DNA of 64,000 nt from Hydrogenophilales bacterium 16-64-46 (GTDB lineage Bacteria; Pseudomonadota; Gammaproteobacteria; Burkholderiales; Thiobacillaceae). This document shows, piece after piece, positions 34,637 through 43,381 of the stretch; the first letter of the stretch is position 1; each line of letters opens with the position of its first letter. The notes beneath the pieces are model-generated. The model was given only the letters and a program-made list of their open reading frames with translations, did no database searches and was not told where the DNA came from. A program made the translations under genes and the position numbers. The stretch is taken from contig NCGY01000009.1 of the NCBI GenBank assembly GCA_002281775.1, forward strand, positions 1 through 64,000. The letters run 5' to 3'.

Positions 34637-35011
34637 ATGAAATTTCTTTGCCTGATCTGCGCCGAGCAGATGATGGAAGACCTGGCACCCGACGACCGCA
34701 CAGGTCATTTTGCCGAGTACGCCGCCTTCACCGAGGCGATCCGGCGCGAGGGGCATTTCGTATCGGCCAACCGCCTGCTACCGGCGGCGACGGCAAAAAC
34801 CGTGCGCGTGCGCGATGGCCAGGCGAAGGTGACCGACGGCCCCTTTGCCGAGACACGCGAGCTGATTGGCGGCTACTACCTGATCGACGCGGCGGACATG
34901 GACGCCGCGCTGGCTGTCGCCGCCCGCATCCCCGGCGCGCAGCGCGGCTGCGTCGAGGTGCGCCCGCTGGCCGACGATCCGCAGACGCGGGCGCTGGGTC
35001 TGGGCGGCTGA
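34637..35011 (+). CDS. YciI/DGPF-domain protein 3
   Basis: A 124-residue third DGPF protein: MKFLCLICAEQMMEDLAPDD..., then VTDGPFAETRELIGGYYLIDAADMDAALAVAARIPGAQRGCVEVRPL. A good Shine-Dalgarno (AAGGAG) precedes ATG 34637. It has two extra Cys near the N-terminus (LCLIC) not seen in its two paralogues. No ECF42-type promoter is seen immediately upstream, so it is probably read from the upstream transcript. Confidence 0.9.
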   Translation: MKFLCLICAEQMMEDLAPDDRTGHFAEYAAFTEAIRREGHFVSANRLLPAATAKTVRVRDGQAKVTDGPFAETRELIGGYYLIDAADMDAALAVAARIPGAQRGCVEVRPLADDPQTRALGLGG

Positions 35012-35078
35012 TACCGGTGGCCGGCACAGCCACGCCGTTTTGCCCCACACGGGGTGGGTATGGAAAAGGAGACTGAAC

Positions 35079-35471
35079 ATGGTCAAGCAAATCTTCGTCA
35101 ACCTGCCCGTTGCCGACCTCAAGGCCTCGATCGCCTTCTTCACCCGGCTGGGCTTCAGCTTCAACCCCGAGTTCACCGACGACACCGCCACCTGCATGAT
35201 CGTCGGCGAGAATATCTACGCCATGCTGCTCACGCGCGAGCGCTTCGCCGGCTTTGCGCCGCACCCGCCGGCCGACGCTCGCGCCGCGACCGAAGTGCTG
35301 CTGGCGCTGCAACTCGAATCGCGCGCAGCCGTGGAGGCGATGGTGAAGGAAGCCGTGGCTGCTGGCGGCAACACCTACAGTTCGCCGCAGGATCACGGTT
35401 TCATGTTCCAGCACGGTTTCCAGGACCCGGACGGCCACGTCTGGGAAGTGTTCCAGATGACCACAGCCTGA
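35079..35471 (+). CDS. VOC-family protein 2
   Basis: A 130-residue VOC/glyoxalase-like protein: MVKQIFVNLPVADLKASIAFFTRLGFSFNPEFTDDTATCMIVGENIYAMLL, and at the end FMFQHGFQDPDGHVWEVFQM, the PhnB/bleomycin-resistance-like pattern (DPDGHxWE). ATG 35079 has the Shine-Dalgarno AAGGAGA; the upstream extension is not conserved. This subtype is a regular neighbour of DGPF proteins. No substrate is indicated. Confidence 0.9.
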   Translation: MVKQIFVNLPVADLKASIAFFTRLGFSFNPEFTDDTATCMIVGENIYAMLLTRERFAGFAPHPPADARAATEVLLALQLESRAAVEAMVKEAVAAGGNTYSSPQDHGFMFQHGFQDPDGHVWEVFQMTTA

Positions 35472-35553
35472 GTCGCGCCGCCCGCCGGCTTGCCGCGCGC
35501 GGGACGCGCGATTAGGCTAGTCATTTGTGTGCCGACCTGCCGGAGACGAAGCC

Positions 35554-35811
35554 ATGCGCCGCGCCGCCCTTGAACGATTCCGCCTGCTGCAACGCCAGCG
35601 TGACCGGCGTGCCCTGATGCGTGCACGCGGCCTGCCGGACGAAGCACTGGCACTCAACCATTTCCGCAAGCAGCGCCGCGTCGGCGGCTGCGGCAACAGC
35701 CGCTGCTGGCTGTGCCACGGCGACAAGCTCGCGCAGCGTCCCGACCCGCAGGCGCGCCGTGCATCGGCCGCCTGGGCCGACGGCCTGAAGAGCCTCGATC
35801 CGCACGCATGA
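35554..35811 (+). CDS. Small Arg/Cys-rich protein with CGxxRCxxCH motif
   Basis: An 85-residue basic protein. The N-terminal half is an Arg-rich helix (RRAALERFRLLQRQRDRRALMRARG). The centre holds RRVGGCGNSRCWLCHGDK, three Cys and a His that could bind a metal ion. Function not recognised; the motif resembles small predicted RNA- or zinc-binding proteins. It overlaps the next gene by 4 bp (ATGA). The start at ATG 35554 is tentative; an in-frame ATG at 35527 would add nine residues. Confidence 0.55.
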   Translation: MRRAALERFRLLQRQRDRRALMRARGLPDEALALNHFRKQRRVGGCGNSRCWLCHGDKLAQRPDPQARRASAAWADGLKSLDPHA

Positions 35812-36575
35812 AACCAACCAGCGATCTTGAATGCATCGATCTCGGCGAGGCGTTCGACGCCGGCCTGCTCGATGCTGCCTACCGTGAGGTTTACCTGCCG
35901 GCTTTTCCGGTGAGGGACGAGCAGGAGGATCCGTCGATCTGGATTCCCCGATTGTGCGATCCCGATGCCAACCCGCGCCTGGCCTGGCTGGTGGCCGGCA
36001 CCGCGCTGGCCGACCCGGCGCGCCGCCAGGTGCTGGGCCTGCTGGTGGGCGAGTACTACGCCGCCAGCCGCTGCGTGCTGATCAGCTATGTGGCGGTGGC
36101 GGCAGCCGCACGCGGGCGCGGGCTCGGCAGGCAGTTGTTCGACGCCTTGCTGCGCAAGCTCGAATCGGGCCGACTCAGCCGGGGCGACACGGTGCGCGCG
36201 GTGTTTGCCGAAATCCACGACCCGGCCGCCGTCGCCGCCAGCGAAGACGTGCTCGACCCGCAGGCGCGCCTGCGGGTGATGGCGCGGCTTGGCGGCATGC
36301 GCGTGCCGGTGGTGTATCTGCAACCGCCGCTGGGACCGGGGCAGTCGGCGGCAGGCGGCCTGTGGCTGATTGTGTTTCCCGAACTCGCACCTGCTGCGCC
36401 GCCGTTATCCGATGGCACGGTGCGCGCCTTCCTGGTGGAGTTCTATCGCGAGCTGGGCAGCGCCGAGCCCGAGCGTGATCCCCTGTATGCCGACACCTTT
36501 GCCAGCGTCGACGCGCTGGCGGGCCGGCGTACGCTACTGGAGCCGTTGATCGATGAATGCCGGGTCACCGCCTGA
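35808..36575 (+). CDS. GNAT-like acetyltransferase
   Basis: 255 residues. The central part YYAASRCVLISYVAVAAAARGRGLGRQLFDALLRKLE carries the acetyl-CoA pyrophosphate loop (R/Q-x-x-G-x-G/A as RGRGLG) of the GNAT superfamily. About 130 further residues follow, longer than a minimal GNAT. The start is set by ATGA overlap with the small Cys-rich gene, and the end overlaps the next gene by 23 bp, so the three genes are tightly coupled. The acetyl acceptor is unknown. Confidence 0.72.
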   Translation: MKPTSDLECIDLGEAFDAGLLDAAYREVYLPAFPVRDEQEDPSIWIPRLCDPDANPRLAWLVAGTALADPARRQVLGLLVGEYYAASRCVLISYVAVAAAARGRGLGRQLFDALLRKLESGRLSRGDTVRAVFAEIHDPAAVAASEDVLDPQARLRVMARLGGMRVPVVYLQPPLGPGQSAAGGLWLIVFPELAPAAPPLSDGTVRAFLVEFYRELGSAEPERDPLYADTFASVDALAGRRTLLEPLIDECRVTA

Positions 36576-38319
36576 GGTTGAATCGAGCCTGAAATTGCAG
36601 CGTGCCGTAGTGGCCCTGCAATTCACGCAGACGGGCGGCGTGCCGGATGCGGTGAAGACCTGCCCGGCCGAGGAAGCCTATTGCCGGCACTGCCATTCCT
36701 ACGAAAAAGACCTGCTCTCGCACGCCTTCCGCAATCCGCCGCCGGTGCGCACCTACTGCGTGTCTTGCGGCTGGCACAGCTGTGCCCTCGACGAAGGCTA
36801 TGCCCTGCGCGCCATCCTGCATCTGCCCCGGCGCTTGCGCTTTCAGAGCGAGGGCACGCTATACGAATTGCATCGCCGTGTGCCGGCCGATCCCGAACTG
36901 GACTCGCTTGATGTGACGCTGTCTTTCAGCCGGCACGATTTCGTCCAGTCTGGCCGCAGTGTGCTGAACATGGTCGTGCATATCGACCTGAGTGGCACGA
37001 CGAAAACCTTCGGCGAGTACGAGCTGCTGTGCCTGAGCAAACTCTGGTGTGCAGCGGACGAGAGCGAAACCTGGGTGATCGAAGGCCAGGACGAGGGCGT
37101 CTGGTTCCAGATCGGCCGGGAACGTCTGCGCCCGGAACAGATCAGCGCACGCTATTTTGGCGAGAGCGGGGTGCGCCCAGCGGGCGGCTGCGTGCAACTG
37201 GCGTTTGCCGATGACGGCACAGACAGCGCATCGCCGCCCTGTGCAATCGATGAGGACGGCGTCGCCGTGACGGCGTGCGATCTCATCGATGCCCTCAACG
37301 CCATCCAGGCGGAAGACGCCAAAACGCCGGAGGCGCGGATGGTGCCGGCACTGAAAGCAGTCGGCTGCCTGTTGCAGAACATCTTCGATATCGAGAACGT
37401 CGACCTCAATGAACTCGACGACATGCTCGATGGCATCAGCACCTCGCGCAGCGCGGTCACCGCCATCCACCGCAATACGCTGTTCGCGCTGACGGTGGGC
37501 GACCGGCTGTTCGATGACGTTGAACATACGATAGGCATGAGCCCTTACCTGCTGTTGCCGCAGGCGGTACTGCTGCACAACGAGGCGGTGCTGTTCGAGG
37601 CCCGCGCCCTGCTGCGGGAAATCGACCGGGTCGCCGACCTGTTGACGCAGCCCGCCGCGCGCGATGCCATTCGTCAGCGACTGGTCGATGCCGTGTGCGC
37701 AGACTCGCTCGACGATCTGCCGGGCGGCCCGGATCGCCTGATCCGCTCGGTGGTGCGGCGATTGTGGACACGCCATCGCACCCGCCGCACCACCTCGCGT
37801 CCGGCCCCGCATGCCGTCAAGGCTTTCATCGCCGAACTCGACCGGGCCATTCTCGACGGCCTGAATGCCCACGCCCGGGTGCAGGTGAGTGCGCTGCTCG
37901 ACCGCGACATGCTGGGCAACATCTTCCAGTACGTATCCGAACGTTGGATCTTCGACGAAGGCCACCGCGACCGGGGTCTCGACAGCCTCGCCGGGGTGTT
38001 GCGCAAGCGTCTGGAGGATCTGTCCACGGCAATCGAAAGCGCGGAAGGCCGGCACGGCGACTGGCTCAACAGCAATTACACGGTCATCGCCCTCGTCTTC
38101 ACGCTCTATCAGGTGATCCCGTTCGAGAGTGCCATCAGGCTGCTACCGGGTACCACCGGCGACGACGGCCTCAATCCGCTCGGGGTGGTCGCACTGGTGG
38201 CCGCCGGGCTTGCGCTCGTCATGCCCTTTCTGTGGCACCGCATCGTCGCACTGACCTACATGCGGGCGCTGGGGCATGTGGCGCGCAAGCTTGATGCGCG
38301 CCAACTCCTGGTTTCATGA
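36553..38319 (+). CDS. Unrecognised protein: N-terminal Cys cluster, C-terminal membrane anchor
   Basis: 588 residues. Cys37, Cys44, Cys47 and His48, then Cys69, Cys72 and Cys77 form a probable zinc-binding cluster (CPAEEAYCRHCH ... CVSCGWHSC). The middle (90-500) is soluble and mixed. Two hydrophobic helices near the C-terminus (about 508-525 and 540-565) should anchor it in the inner membrane. An amphipathic helical stretch (about 400-500) precedes them, an overall layout that loosely recalls CorA-type or effector-like membrane proteins without their signature motifs. It overlaps the GNAT gene by 23 bp and the sigma factor gene by 4 bp, so it belongs to the same operon. I do not recognise the family. 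Confidence 0.7.
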   Translation: MNAGSPPEVESSLKLQRAVVALQFTQTGGVPDAVKTCPAEEAYCRHCHSYEKDLLSHAFRNPPPVRTYCVSCGWHSCALDEGYALRAILHLPRRLRFQSEGTLYELHRRVPADPELDSLDVTLSFSRHDFVQSGRSVLNMVVHIDLSGTTKTFGEYELLCLSKLWCAADESETWVIEGQDEGVWFQIGRERLRPEQISARYFGESGVRPAGGCVQLAFADDGTDSASPPCAIDEDGVAVTACDLIDALNAIQAEDAKTPEARMVPALKAVGCLLQNIFDIENVDLNELDDMLDGISTSRSAVTAIHRNTLFALTVGDRLFDDVEHTIGMSPYLLLPQAVLLHNEAVLFEARALLREIDRVADLLTQPAARDAIRQRLVDAVCADSLDDLPGGPDRLIRSVVRRLWTRHRTRRTTSRPAPHAVKAFIAELDRAILDGLNAHARVQVSALLDRDMLGNIFQYVSERWIFDEGHRDRGLDSLAGVLRKRLEDLSTAIESAEGRHGDWLNSNYTVIALVFTLYQVIPFESAIRLLPGTTGDDGLNPLGVVALVAAGLALVMPFLWHRIVALTYMRALGHVARKLDARQLLVS

Positions 38320-39683
38320 GCGGGCGTCGGCCTGCCGACCGGAGTTCATGCCTGGCACCCGGCACGATGCAGATATCTCCCAACAGTCCTGCGCCCGGCA
38401 CGGCGGCCAGTGTGGCCACGGTCGCCGACACCCTCGCGGCGATCTGGCATATCGAGTCGGCGAAGGTCGTGGTAACCGTTGCGCGGCTCACGCGCGACCT
38501 CGGGTTGGCTGAAGAATGCGCGCAGGACGCGCTGGTGGCGGCGCTGGAGCACTGGCCAGCTGAAGGCGTGCCGGACAACCCCGCCGCCTGGCTCACCACG
38601 GCGGCAAAGCGGCGCGCGCTCGACCTGCTGCGCCATCACGCCCAGGCCGCGCCCAAGCACGCCGAGCTGGCAGTGGAATTCGATACGCAGCACGCCATCC
38701 GCGAAGCCGACTTCGCCGAGGCGGTGGACGCCGCGCTCGACGACGACATCGGCGACGACCTCCTCGCGCTGGTGTTCACCGCCTGCCATCCGCTGCTCTC
38801 GCCCGAGGCGCGCGCGGCGCTCACCCTGAAAGTGGTCGGCGGTCTGTCGGTGGAGGAGATCGCCCGCGCCTACCTCAAGCCGCCGGCCACGATTGCCCAG
38901 CGCATCGTGCGCGCCAAGCGCACGCTCGCTGAGGCGCGTGTGCCGTTCGCAACGCCGCGCGGCACCGAACTGGGCGCGCGCCTGCCGTCGGTGCTCGAAG
39001 TGATTTACCTCATCTTCAACGAAGGCTACGCCGCCACGTCTGGCGACGACTGGACGCGGCCCGCGCTGTGCGAGGAAGCGCAGCGCCTCGGCCGGGTGCT
39101 CGCCACGCGCCTCTCGGCCGAGGCGGAAGTGCATGGGCTGGTCGCGCTGATGGAAATCCAGGCGTCACGGCTGGCGGCGCGCGTCGATGCACAGGGCGAA
39201 CCCATCCTGCTCCTGGCGCAGGACCGCACGCGCTGGGATCGCCTGCTGATCCGGCGCGGTCTGGCGGCGCTGGCGCACGCCGAAAGCCTGCCGGGTGTGC
39301 TCGGCGTCTACACATTACAAGCCGCCATCGCCGCCTGCCACGCGCGCGCCACCACTGCTGCCGACACTGACTGGGTGCGCATCGCCGCGCTCTACGACGC
39401 GCTGGCGCAGGCCGCGCCCTCGCCCGTGGTCGCGCTCAATCAGGCCGTCGCCATCGGCATGGCGTACGGCCCAGCCGCAGGGCTGGAACGTGTCGAAGCG
39501 CTTGCCAACGAGCCGGCACTGCGGGATTACCACCTGCTACCGGCGGTACGTGGCGACCTGCTGGAAAAACTGGAACGGCTCGACGAAGCGCGTGCAGAAT
39601 TCGCCCGCGCCGCCCAGCTGGCGCAGAACGCGCGCGAGCGGGCCCTGCTGCTGGCGCGTGCGGCATGCGGGAAGAGGGCGTGA
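38316..39683 (+). CDS. ECF42-type RNA polymerase sigma factor with C-terminal TPR-like extension
   Basis: 455 residues. The N-terminal quarter holds sigma regions 2 and 4: AIWHIESAKVVVTVARLTRDLGLAEECAQDALVAALEHWP...NPAAWLTTAAKRRALDLLRH, then LTLKVVGGLSVEEIARAYLKPPATIAQRIVRAKRTL. A long C-terminal extension follows: VLEVIYLIFNEGYAATSG..., then TPR-like helices with VVALNQAVAIGMAYGPAAGLE. This is the ECF42 arrangement, which lacks an anti-sigma factor and is regulated through the extension. The neighbours are DGPF proteins, the hallmark partners. The first ATG, in a 4-bp overlap with the previous gene, is used; ATG 38367 is an alternative closer to the conserved start. Confidence 0.93.
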   Translation: MSGRRPADRSSCLAPGTMQISPNSPAPGTAASVATVADTLAAIWHIESAKVVVTVARLTRDLGLAEECAQDALVAALEHWPAEGVPDNPAAWLTTAAKRRALDLLRHHAQAAPKHAELAVEFDTQHAIREADFAEAVDAALDDDIGDDLLALVFTACHPLLSPEARAALTLKVVGGLSVEEIARAYLKPPATIAQRIVRAKRTLAEARVPFATPRGTELGARLPSVLEVIYLIFNEGYAATSGDDWTRPALCEEAQRLGRVLATRLSAEAEVHGLVALMEIQASRLAARVDAQGEPILLLAQDRTRWDRLLIRRGLAALAHAESLPGVLGVYTLQAAIAACHARATTAADTDWVRIAALYDALAQAAPSPVVALNQAVAIGMAYGPAAGLERVEALANEPALRDYHLLPAVRGDLLEKLERLDEARAEFARAAQLAQNARERALLLARAACGKRA

Positions 39684-39721
39684 AGGGATCGCTTGAATCG
39701 TGAAGGAACGGCCAGATTTTT

Positions 39722-39755
39722 GCACTCCCCTCTCCCCACTCCCTGCTCCCCAATA
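39722..39755. repeat. Heptad-repeat element downstream of the sigma factor gene
   Basis: GCACTCC-CCTCTCC-CCACTCC-CTGCTCC-CCAATAG: C-rich degenerate 7-mers like those at 3323-3375 and 6770-6794. They lie about 40 bp after the stop at 39683. The remainder of the gap up to 39842 shows no gene. Confidence 0.6.
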
Positions 39756-39842
39756 GTGCATCTCCGCCCGGCAATGGCGCATGTCGGGTGCCGTGGTCGG
39801 TCGATCTCCACGCCAGCCGGTTGATTCCGGCCTGAAACACAC

Positions 39843-39857
39843 TGGCACGTTCACTGC
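39843..39857 (+). promoter_or_regulatory. Sigma-54-like promoter of the multihaem operon
   Basis: TGGCACG-TTCA-CTGC matches the -24/-12 consensus TGGCACG-N4-TTGC with one mismatch (CTGC), and has the invariant GG and GC at the correct 10-base spacing. The predicted start is near 39869, giving an RNA leader of about 90 bases to the ATG at 39958. The same variant form occurs upstream of nasT. Confidence 0.65.
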
Positions 39858-39882
39858 TTATGCCTGACTGCGGGCTGGCAGT

Positions 39883-39946
39883 GTTGTCATGTCCGCACGG
39901 ACAACGGTGTCCCTGGGCGCGAAGCGCCAGGGCACCGTTTTTTTTT
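39883..39946 (+). terminator. Leader hairpin plus terminator before the reductase/multihaem operon
   Basis: A first hairpin GTTGTC...GACAAC (39883-39905, with inner TGTCC/GGACA) is followed directly by a strong terminator: CGGTG(T)CCCTGGGCGC-GAA-GCGCCAGGGCACCG and nine T (39905-39946). It stops 11 bases short of the ATG. A terminator between a promoter and its first gene indicates attenuation. The two-hairpin layout resembles ANTAR-protein target leaders, and an ANTAR protein (NasT) is encoded at 50129. Confidence 0.75.
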
Positions 39947-39957
39947 GTTTCCGCTCG

Positions 39958-41910
39958 ATGGACATGACGCCCAACGACTTGCAAGACTCCCCCATCGTCA
40001 TCGTCGGTGCCGGCCCGGTAGGCGTGCGCATGGCAGTCGAACTGGCCCAGACCCTGGCAACCGCGCCGGTGCTCGTCTACGGCGACGAGCCCTGGCAGCC
40101 CTACAACCGGGTGCGGCTGTCGGCCCTGCTGGCAGGCGAGGACGGCTGGGCCGATTTCACAGAGGGGCTGAGCTTGCCGGTCACGGTCGAGCGCCGCTTC
40201 GGCTGCCGTGTCACTGCCATCGATCCCGCTTCCGGCACGCTGCGGGACGAGACCGGCACGGCGCAGGCCTGGTCGAAACTGATTCTGGCCACCGGGTCGC
40301 GGCCACACGTGCCGGATATTCCCGGCGTCGGCCTCAAGGGCGTCTTCACGTTTCGCGGCCTGGCCGACGCCGAGGCGCTGCAGGCGCGGCTGGCCAGCAG
40401 CCGGCGCATCGCCGTCGTCGGCGGCGGCCTGCTGGGCCTGGAAACGGCGCGCGCGCTGAAACGCTATCGCACCGATATCGTCGTGGTGGAACACCATCCA
40501 CGCCTGATGCCCAACCAGCTCGACGACGCGGCGTCGGCGAGGCTCAGTGCGCATATCGCGGCGTCCGGCATCGAGGTTGTGCTCGACGATGGCCCGATGG
40601 CGATACTCGGCGACCTGCGTGTCGAGGGCTTGCGGCTGCGCAGCGGTGCCGTGCTGGCCTGCGATACCGTGGTGTTCGCCGCTGGCATTCGTCCCAATAT
40701 CGAGCTGGCGCGCGACGCCGGCCTGGCGTTTCAGCGCGGCATCCTCGTCGACGACCAGTTACGCACCAGTGCCCCTGATATCTACGCCATCGGTGAGTGC
40801 GCCCAGCATCGCGACCAGGTCTACGGGCTGGCCGCGCCCGGCTTCGAGCAGGCCGCGGTGGCGGCACGGGTGATCGCCGGTGAGACCGCAAGCTACGCCG
40901 GTTCGCTCTCCGCCACCCGGCTCAAGGTGGCGCGCTGGCCGGTATTCAGCATGGGCGAGGTCGGCGCATGGCAAACCCCTGATCTTTCCCGCGTGACCGT
41001 CTACGAACAGAACGGCGTCTATCGCAAGCTCGTGGTGCGGCGCGGGCACCTGATCGGTGCATTGGCGCTGGGCGAATGGGACGCGCTACCCCGCATTCAG
41101 GAGGCCGTCCAGCATCAGCGTCGAATCTGGCCCTGGCAGCTTGCCCACTTTCGCCGGCAAGGCGATCTCTGGGCGGCGGAGGCGCGTCAGGTTTCCGCCT
41201 GGCCGGCTGAGGCGACGGTGTGCAATTGCACCGGCGTGACGCGCGGCCAGCTTTCCCTTGCCATAGCCGGTGGCTGCGCCAGCGTCTCGGCGCTGACCGC
41301 AAAAACCGGCGCCTGCGGCGTATGCGGCAGCTGCAAGCCTCTGCTCGAAGGTTTGCTGGGCGACGCCGTGCCGCGCGAGGCCATGCCGCTGGCCCGCCGC
41401 GTGCTCTGGCTGGCGGGGCTGGCGCTGTTGCTGGCCGTGCTGTTGGCACAGCCGCTCAATGTGCCCTACGTCTGGCGCGAAACCCTGGCCTTCCATTGGG
41501 ATGATCTCTGGCGCAACAGCCTCGCCAAGCAGATCAGCGGCTTCAGCCTGCTGGCGCTCGCCGTGCTGCTCGCCGTGATCGGCCTGCGCAAGCGCTGGAA
41601 GCGGTTTTCGCTGTGGGCCTTCTTTCAGTGGCGCTGGCTGCACACGGCGCTGGGTGGCGTGGCGCTGCTCGTGCTTGGGCTCCATACCGGCGGACGCACC
41701 GGTGACGGCCTTAACCAGTGGCTCGCGCTCACCATGCTGGGTGCCACGTTTACGGGCATCGGGCTTGCGCTCTTCCTGTCGCGCGAGCACGCCATCGCGC
41801 GCGATCAGGGCGCGATGCTGCGGCCGGTCCTGCAATGGCTGCACTGGCTGTTGCTCTGGCCGCTGCCGGTGCTGCTCGGTTTCCACATTTTCAAGACGTA
41901 CTACTACTGA
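39958..41910 (+). CDS. Membrane-anchored FAD/NAD(P) oxidoreductase with BFD-type [2Fe-2S] domain
   Basis: A 650-residue three-part protein. Residues 10-400 are a pyridine-nucleotide-disulfide-type flavoprotein like the N-terminal part of NirB/NasB nitrite reductase: VIVGAGPVGVRMA (FAD), KLILATGSRPHVPDIPG, RIAVVGGGLLGLETARALK (NAD(P)H) and IYAIGECAQHR. A bacterioferritin-associated-ferredoxin-like cluster follows with Cys422, Cys424, Cys453, Cys456 and Cys459 (CNCTGV...CGVCGSC). The last 170 residues have about four transmembrane helices with His positions (RWLHTALGG..LGLH, QWLHWLL..LLGFH) that could hold b-type haem. No sirohaem domain is present. It likely passes electrons from NAD(P)H to the multihaem cytochrome encoded in the overlapping next gene. 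The start could also be ATG 39964. Confidence 0.85.
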   Translation: MDMTPNDLQDSPIVIVGAGPVGVRMAVELAQTLATAPVLVYGDEPWQPYNRVRLSALLAGEDGWADFTEGLSLPVTVERRFGCRVTAIDPASGTLRDETGTAQAWSKLILATGSRPHVPDIPGVGLKGVFTFRGLADAEALQARLASSRRIAVVGGGLLGLETARALKRYRTDIVVVEHHPRLMPNQLDDAASARLSAHIAASGIEVVLDDGPMAILGDLRVEGLRLRSGAVLACDTVVFAAGIRPNIELARDAGLAFQRGILVDDQLRTSAPDIYAIGECAQHRDQVYGLAAPGFEQAAVAARVIAGETASYAGSLSATRLKVARWPVFSMGEVGAWQTPDLSRVTVYEQNGVYRKLVVRRGHLIGALALGEWDALPRIQEAVQHQRRIWPWQLAHFRRQGDLWAAEARQVSAWPAEATVCNCTGVTRGQLSLAIAGGCASVSALTAKTGACGVCGSCKPLLEGLLGDAVPREAMPLARRVLWLAGLALLLAVLLAQPLNVPYVWRETLAFHWDDLWRNSLAKQISGFSLLALAVLLAVIGLRKRWKRFSLWAFFQWRWLHTALGGVALLVLGLHTGGRTGDGLNQWLALTMLGATFTGIGLALFLSREHAIARDQGAMLRPVLQWLHWLLLWPLPVLLGFHIFKTYYY

Positions 41911-43310
41911 TGGCGCGCTTTGTTATCCGCTACCGTGCCTGGCTGGTCTGGCTGATCGCGAGCAGCGCCTTGGTCGCGTATTTCGCGTATGCGATCCAGA
42001 CGCCCGAGGCCGCGCGTCCCTTCATGCCGGGCAAGACCACCCATGCGCATCACCAGATCGAACTGCAATGCATGGCCTGCCACGCCGAGCCGTTCAAGGG
42101 CCGTGCCGGCATCCAGGAGGCGTGTCTCTCGTGCCACGCCAAGGAACTGAAGGCGATGGACGATTCGCATCCGATCAGCAAGTTCACCGACCCGCGCAAC
42201 GCCGATACGCTCGCCAAGCTCGATGCACGCCAGTGCGTGTCGTGCCACAGCGAACACAAGGCCGAGATCACGCGGCCGATGGGCGTGACATTGCCTGACG
42301 ACTTCTGTGTGCGCTGTCACGCCGACGTCGACAAGGAGCGGCCCAGCCATAAGGGGATGGACTTCGTCAGTTGCGCCACCGGCGGCTGCCACAACTTCCA
42401 CGACAACCGCGCGCTGTACGAAGACTTCCTCATCAAGCACGGCCATGGCGAGACGGTAAAGACTGACGCCGGTTTGCCTGAACGCGGGCTCAAGGAATTC
42501 ATGGTCTACATGGAATACCTCGACGGCGAACCGATCACCGCCGCGCAGATGGACGGCCGGGTCGAACTCAAGCCGACGCCGGCCGTGATCCAGAACTGGG
42601 AGCACACGGCGCATGCCAAGGCCGGCGTCAACTGCTCGGCCTGCCACCAGGTCAAGGACAAGAAGACCGACCAGCTCGTGTGGCTGAAGAAGCCCGACCA
42701 TCAGGTGTGTGCGAGCTGCCACCAGCCCGAGGTCGACGGTTTTCTCGCCGGGATGCACGGCATGCGGCTGAAGAACGGCCTCTCGCCGATGCAACCGGGC
42801 ATGGCCGAACAGCCGATGAAGCCGTCTGCTGCGCACAAATCCCTGTCGTGTACCAGCTGCCACAGTGCGCATAGCTTCGACACGCGGCGTGCGGCGGTCG
42901 AGTCGTGCCTGTCCTGCCATGACGACGGTCATACCCGTGCCTACAAGTCATCGAAACACTTCGGCCTGTGGCACGAGGAAGTGAAGGGGCGGGGCGCGAA
43001 AGGCAGTGGCGTGTCGTGCGCCACCTGCCACCTGCCGCGCGTCGAGTTCCTCACGCCCGAGGACGAGCAACGCATCCTGGTGCAGCACAACCAGAACGAT
43101 AACCTGCGTCCCAACGAAAAGATGGTGCGCACGGTGTGCCTGAACTGCCACGGACTGCAATTCAGCCTCGATGCGCTGGCCGACAAAAAGCTGGTGGCAG
43201 ACAACTTCCGGGGTGTGCCGAAGAAGCAGATTGAAAGCATCCGCATGGCACTCGAAGCCGAGCAGCGCGGTGACGCGCGCAAGGCCGATGCCGTGTCGGA
43301 CGAAGAATGA
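41910..43310 (+). CDS. Membrane-anchored multihaem c-type cytochrome (about 11 haems)
   Basis: 466 residues beginning with a signal-anchor helix (MARFVIRYRAWLVWLIASSALVAYFAY), so the protein is periplasmic. There are ten CxxCH motifs: CMACH, CLSCH, CVSCH, CVRCH, CSACH, CASCH, CTSCH, a second CLSCH, CATCH and CLNCH. One CATGGCH (Cys-x4-Cys-His) lies after the fourth, giving up to eleven haems. It is not NrfA (no CxxCK), not NapC-sized, and does not show octahaem tetrathionate or hydroxylamine enzyme spacing that I can recognise. ATG 41910 overlaps the reductase stop (TGATG). It is a likely electron carrier or terminal reductase fed by the upstream flavoprotein. Confidence 0.88.
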   Translation: MARFVIRYRAWLVWLIASSALVAYFAYAIQTPEAARPFMPGKTTHAHHQIELQCMACHAEPFKGRAGIQEACLSCHAKELKAMDDSHPISKFTDPRNADTLAKLDARQCVSCHSEHKAEITRPMGVTLPDDFCVRCHADVDKERPSHKGMDFVSCATGGCHNFHDNRALYEDFLIKHGHGETVKTDAGLPERGLKEFMVYMEYLDGEPITAAQMDGRVELKPTPAVIQNWEHTAHAKAGVNCSACHQVKDKKTDQLVWLKKPDHQVCASCHQPEVDGFLAGMHGMRLKNGLSPMQPGMAEQPMKPSAAHKSLSCTSCHSAHSFDTRRAAVESCLSCHDDGHTRAYKSSKHFGLWHEEVKGRGAKGSGVSCATCHLPRVEFLTPEDEQRILVQHNQNDNLRPNEKMVRTVCLNCHGLQFSLDALADKKLVADNFRGVPKKQIESIRMALEAEQRGDARKADAVSDEE

Positions 43311-43381
43311 GCCCGCTCGCGGGTATCAGCCCCCGCGCTGCGGGATTTTTTTGTCAACGTCGTAGACAGGAGAGCAAGATC

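Noticed and set aside
24000..39700. Prophage or integrative element covering the accessory genes
   Set aside because: No integrase, phage structural gene, tRNA attachment site or direct repeat was seen; composition and codon use resemble the flanks.
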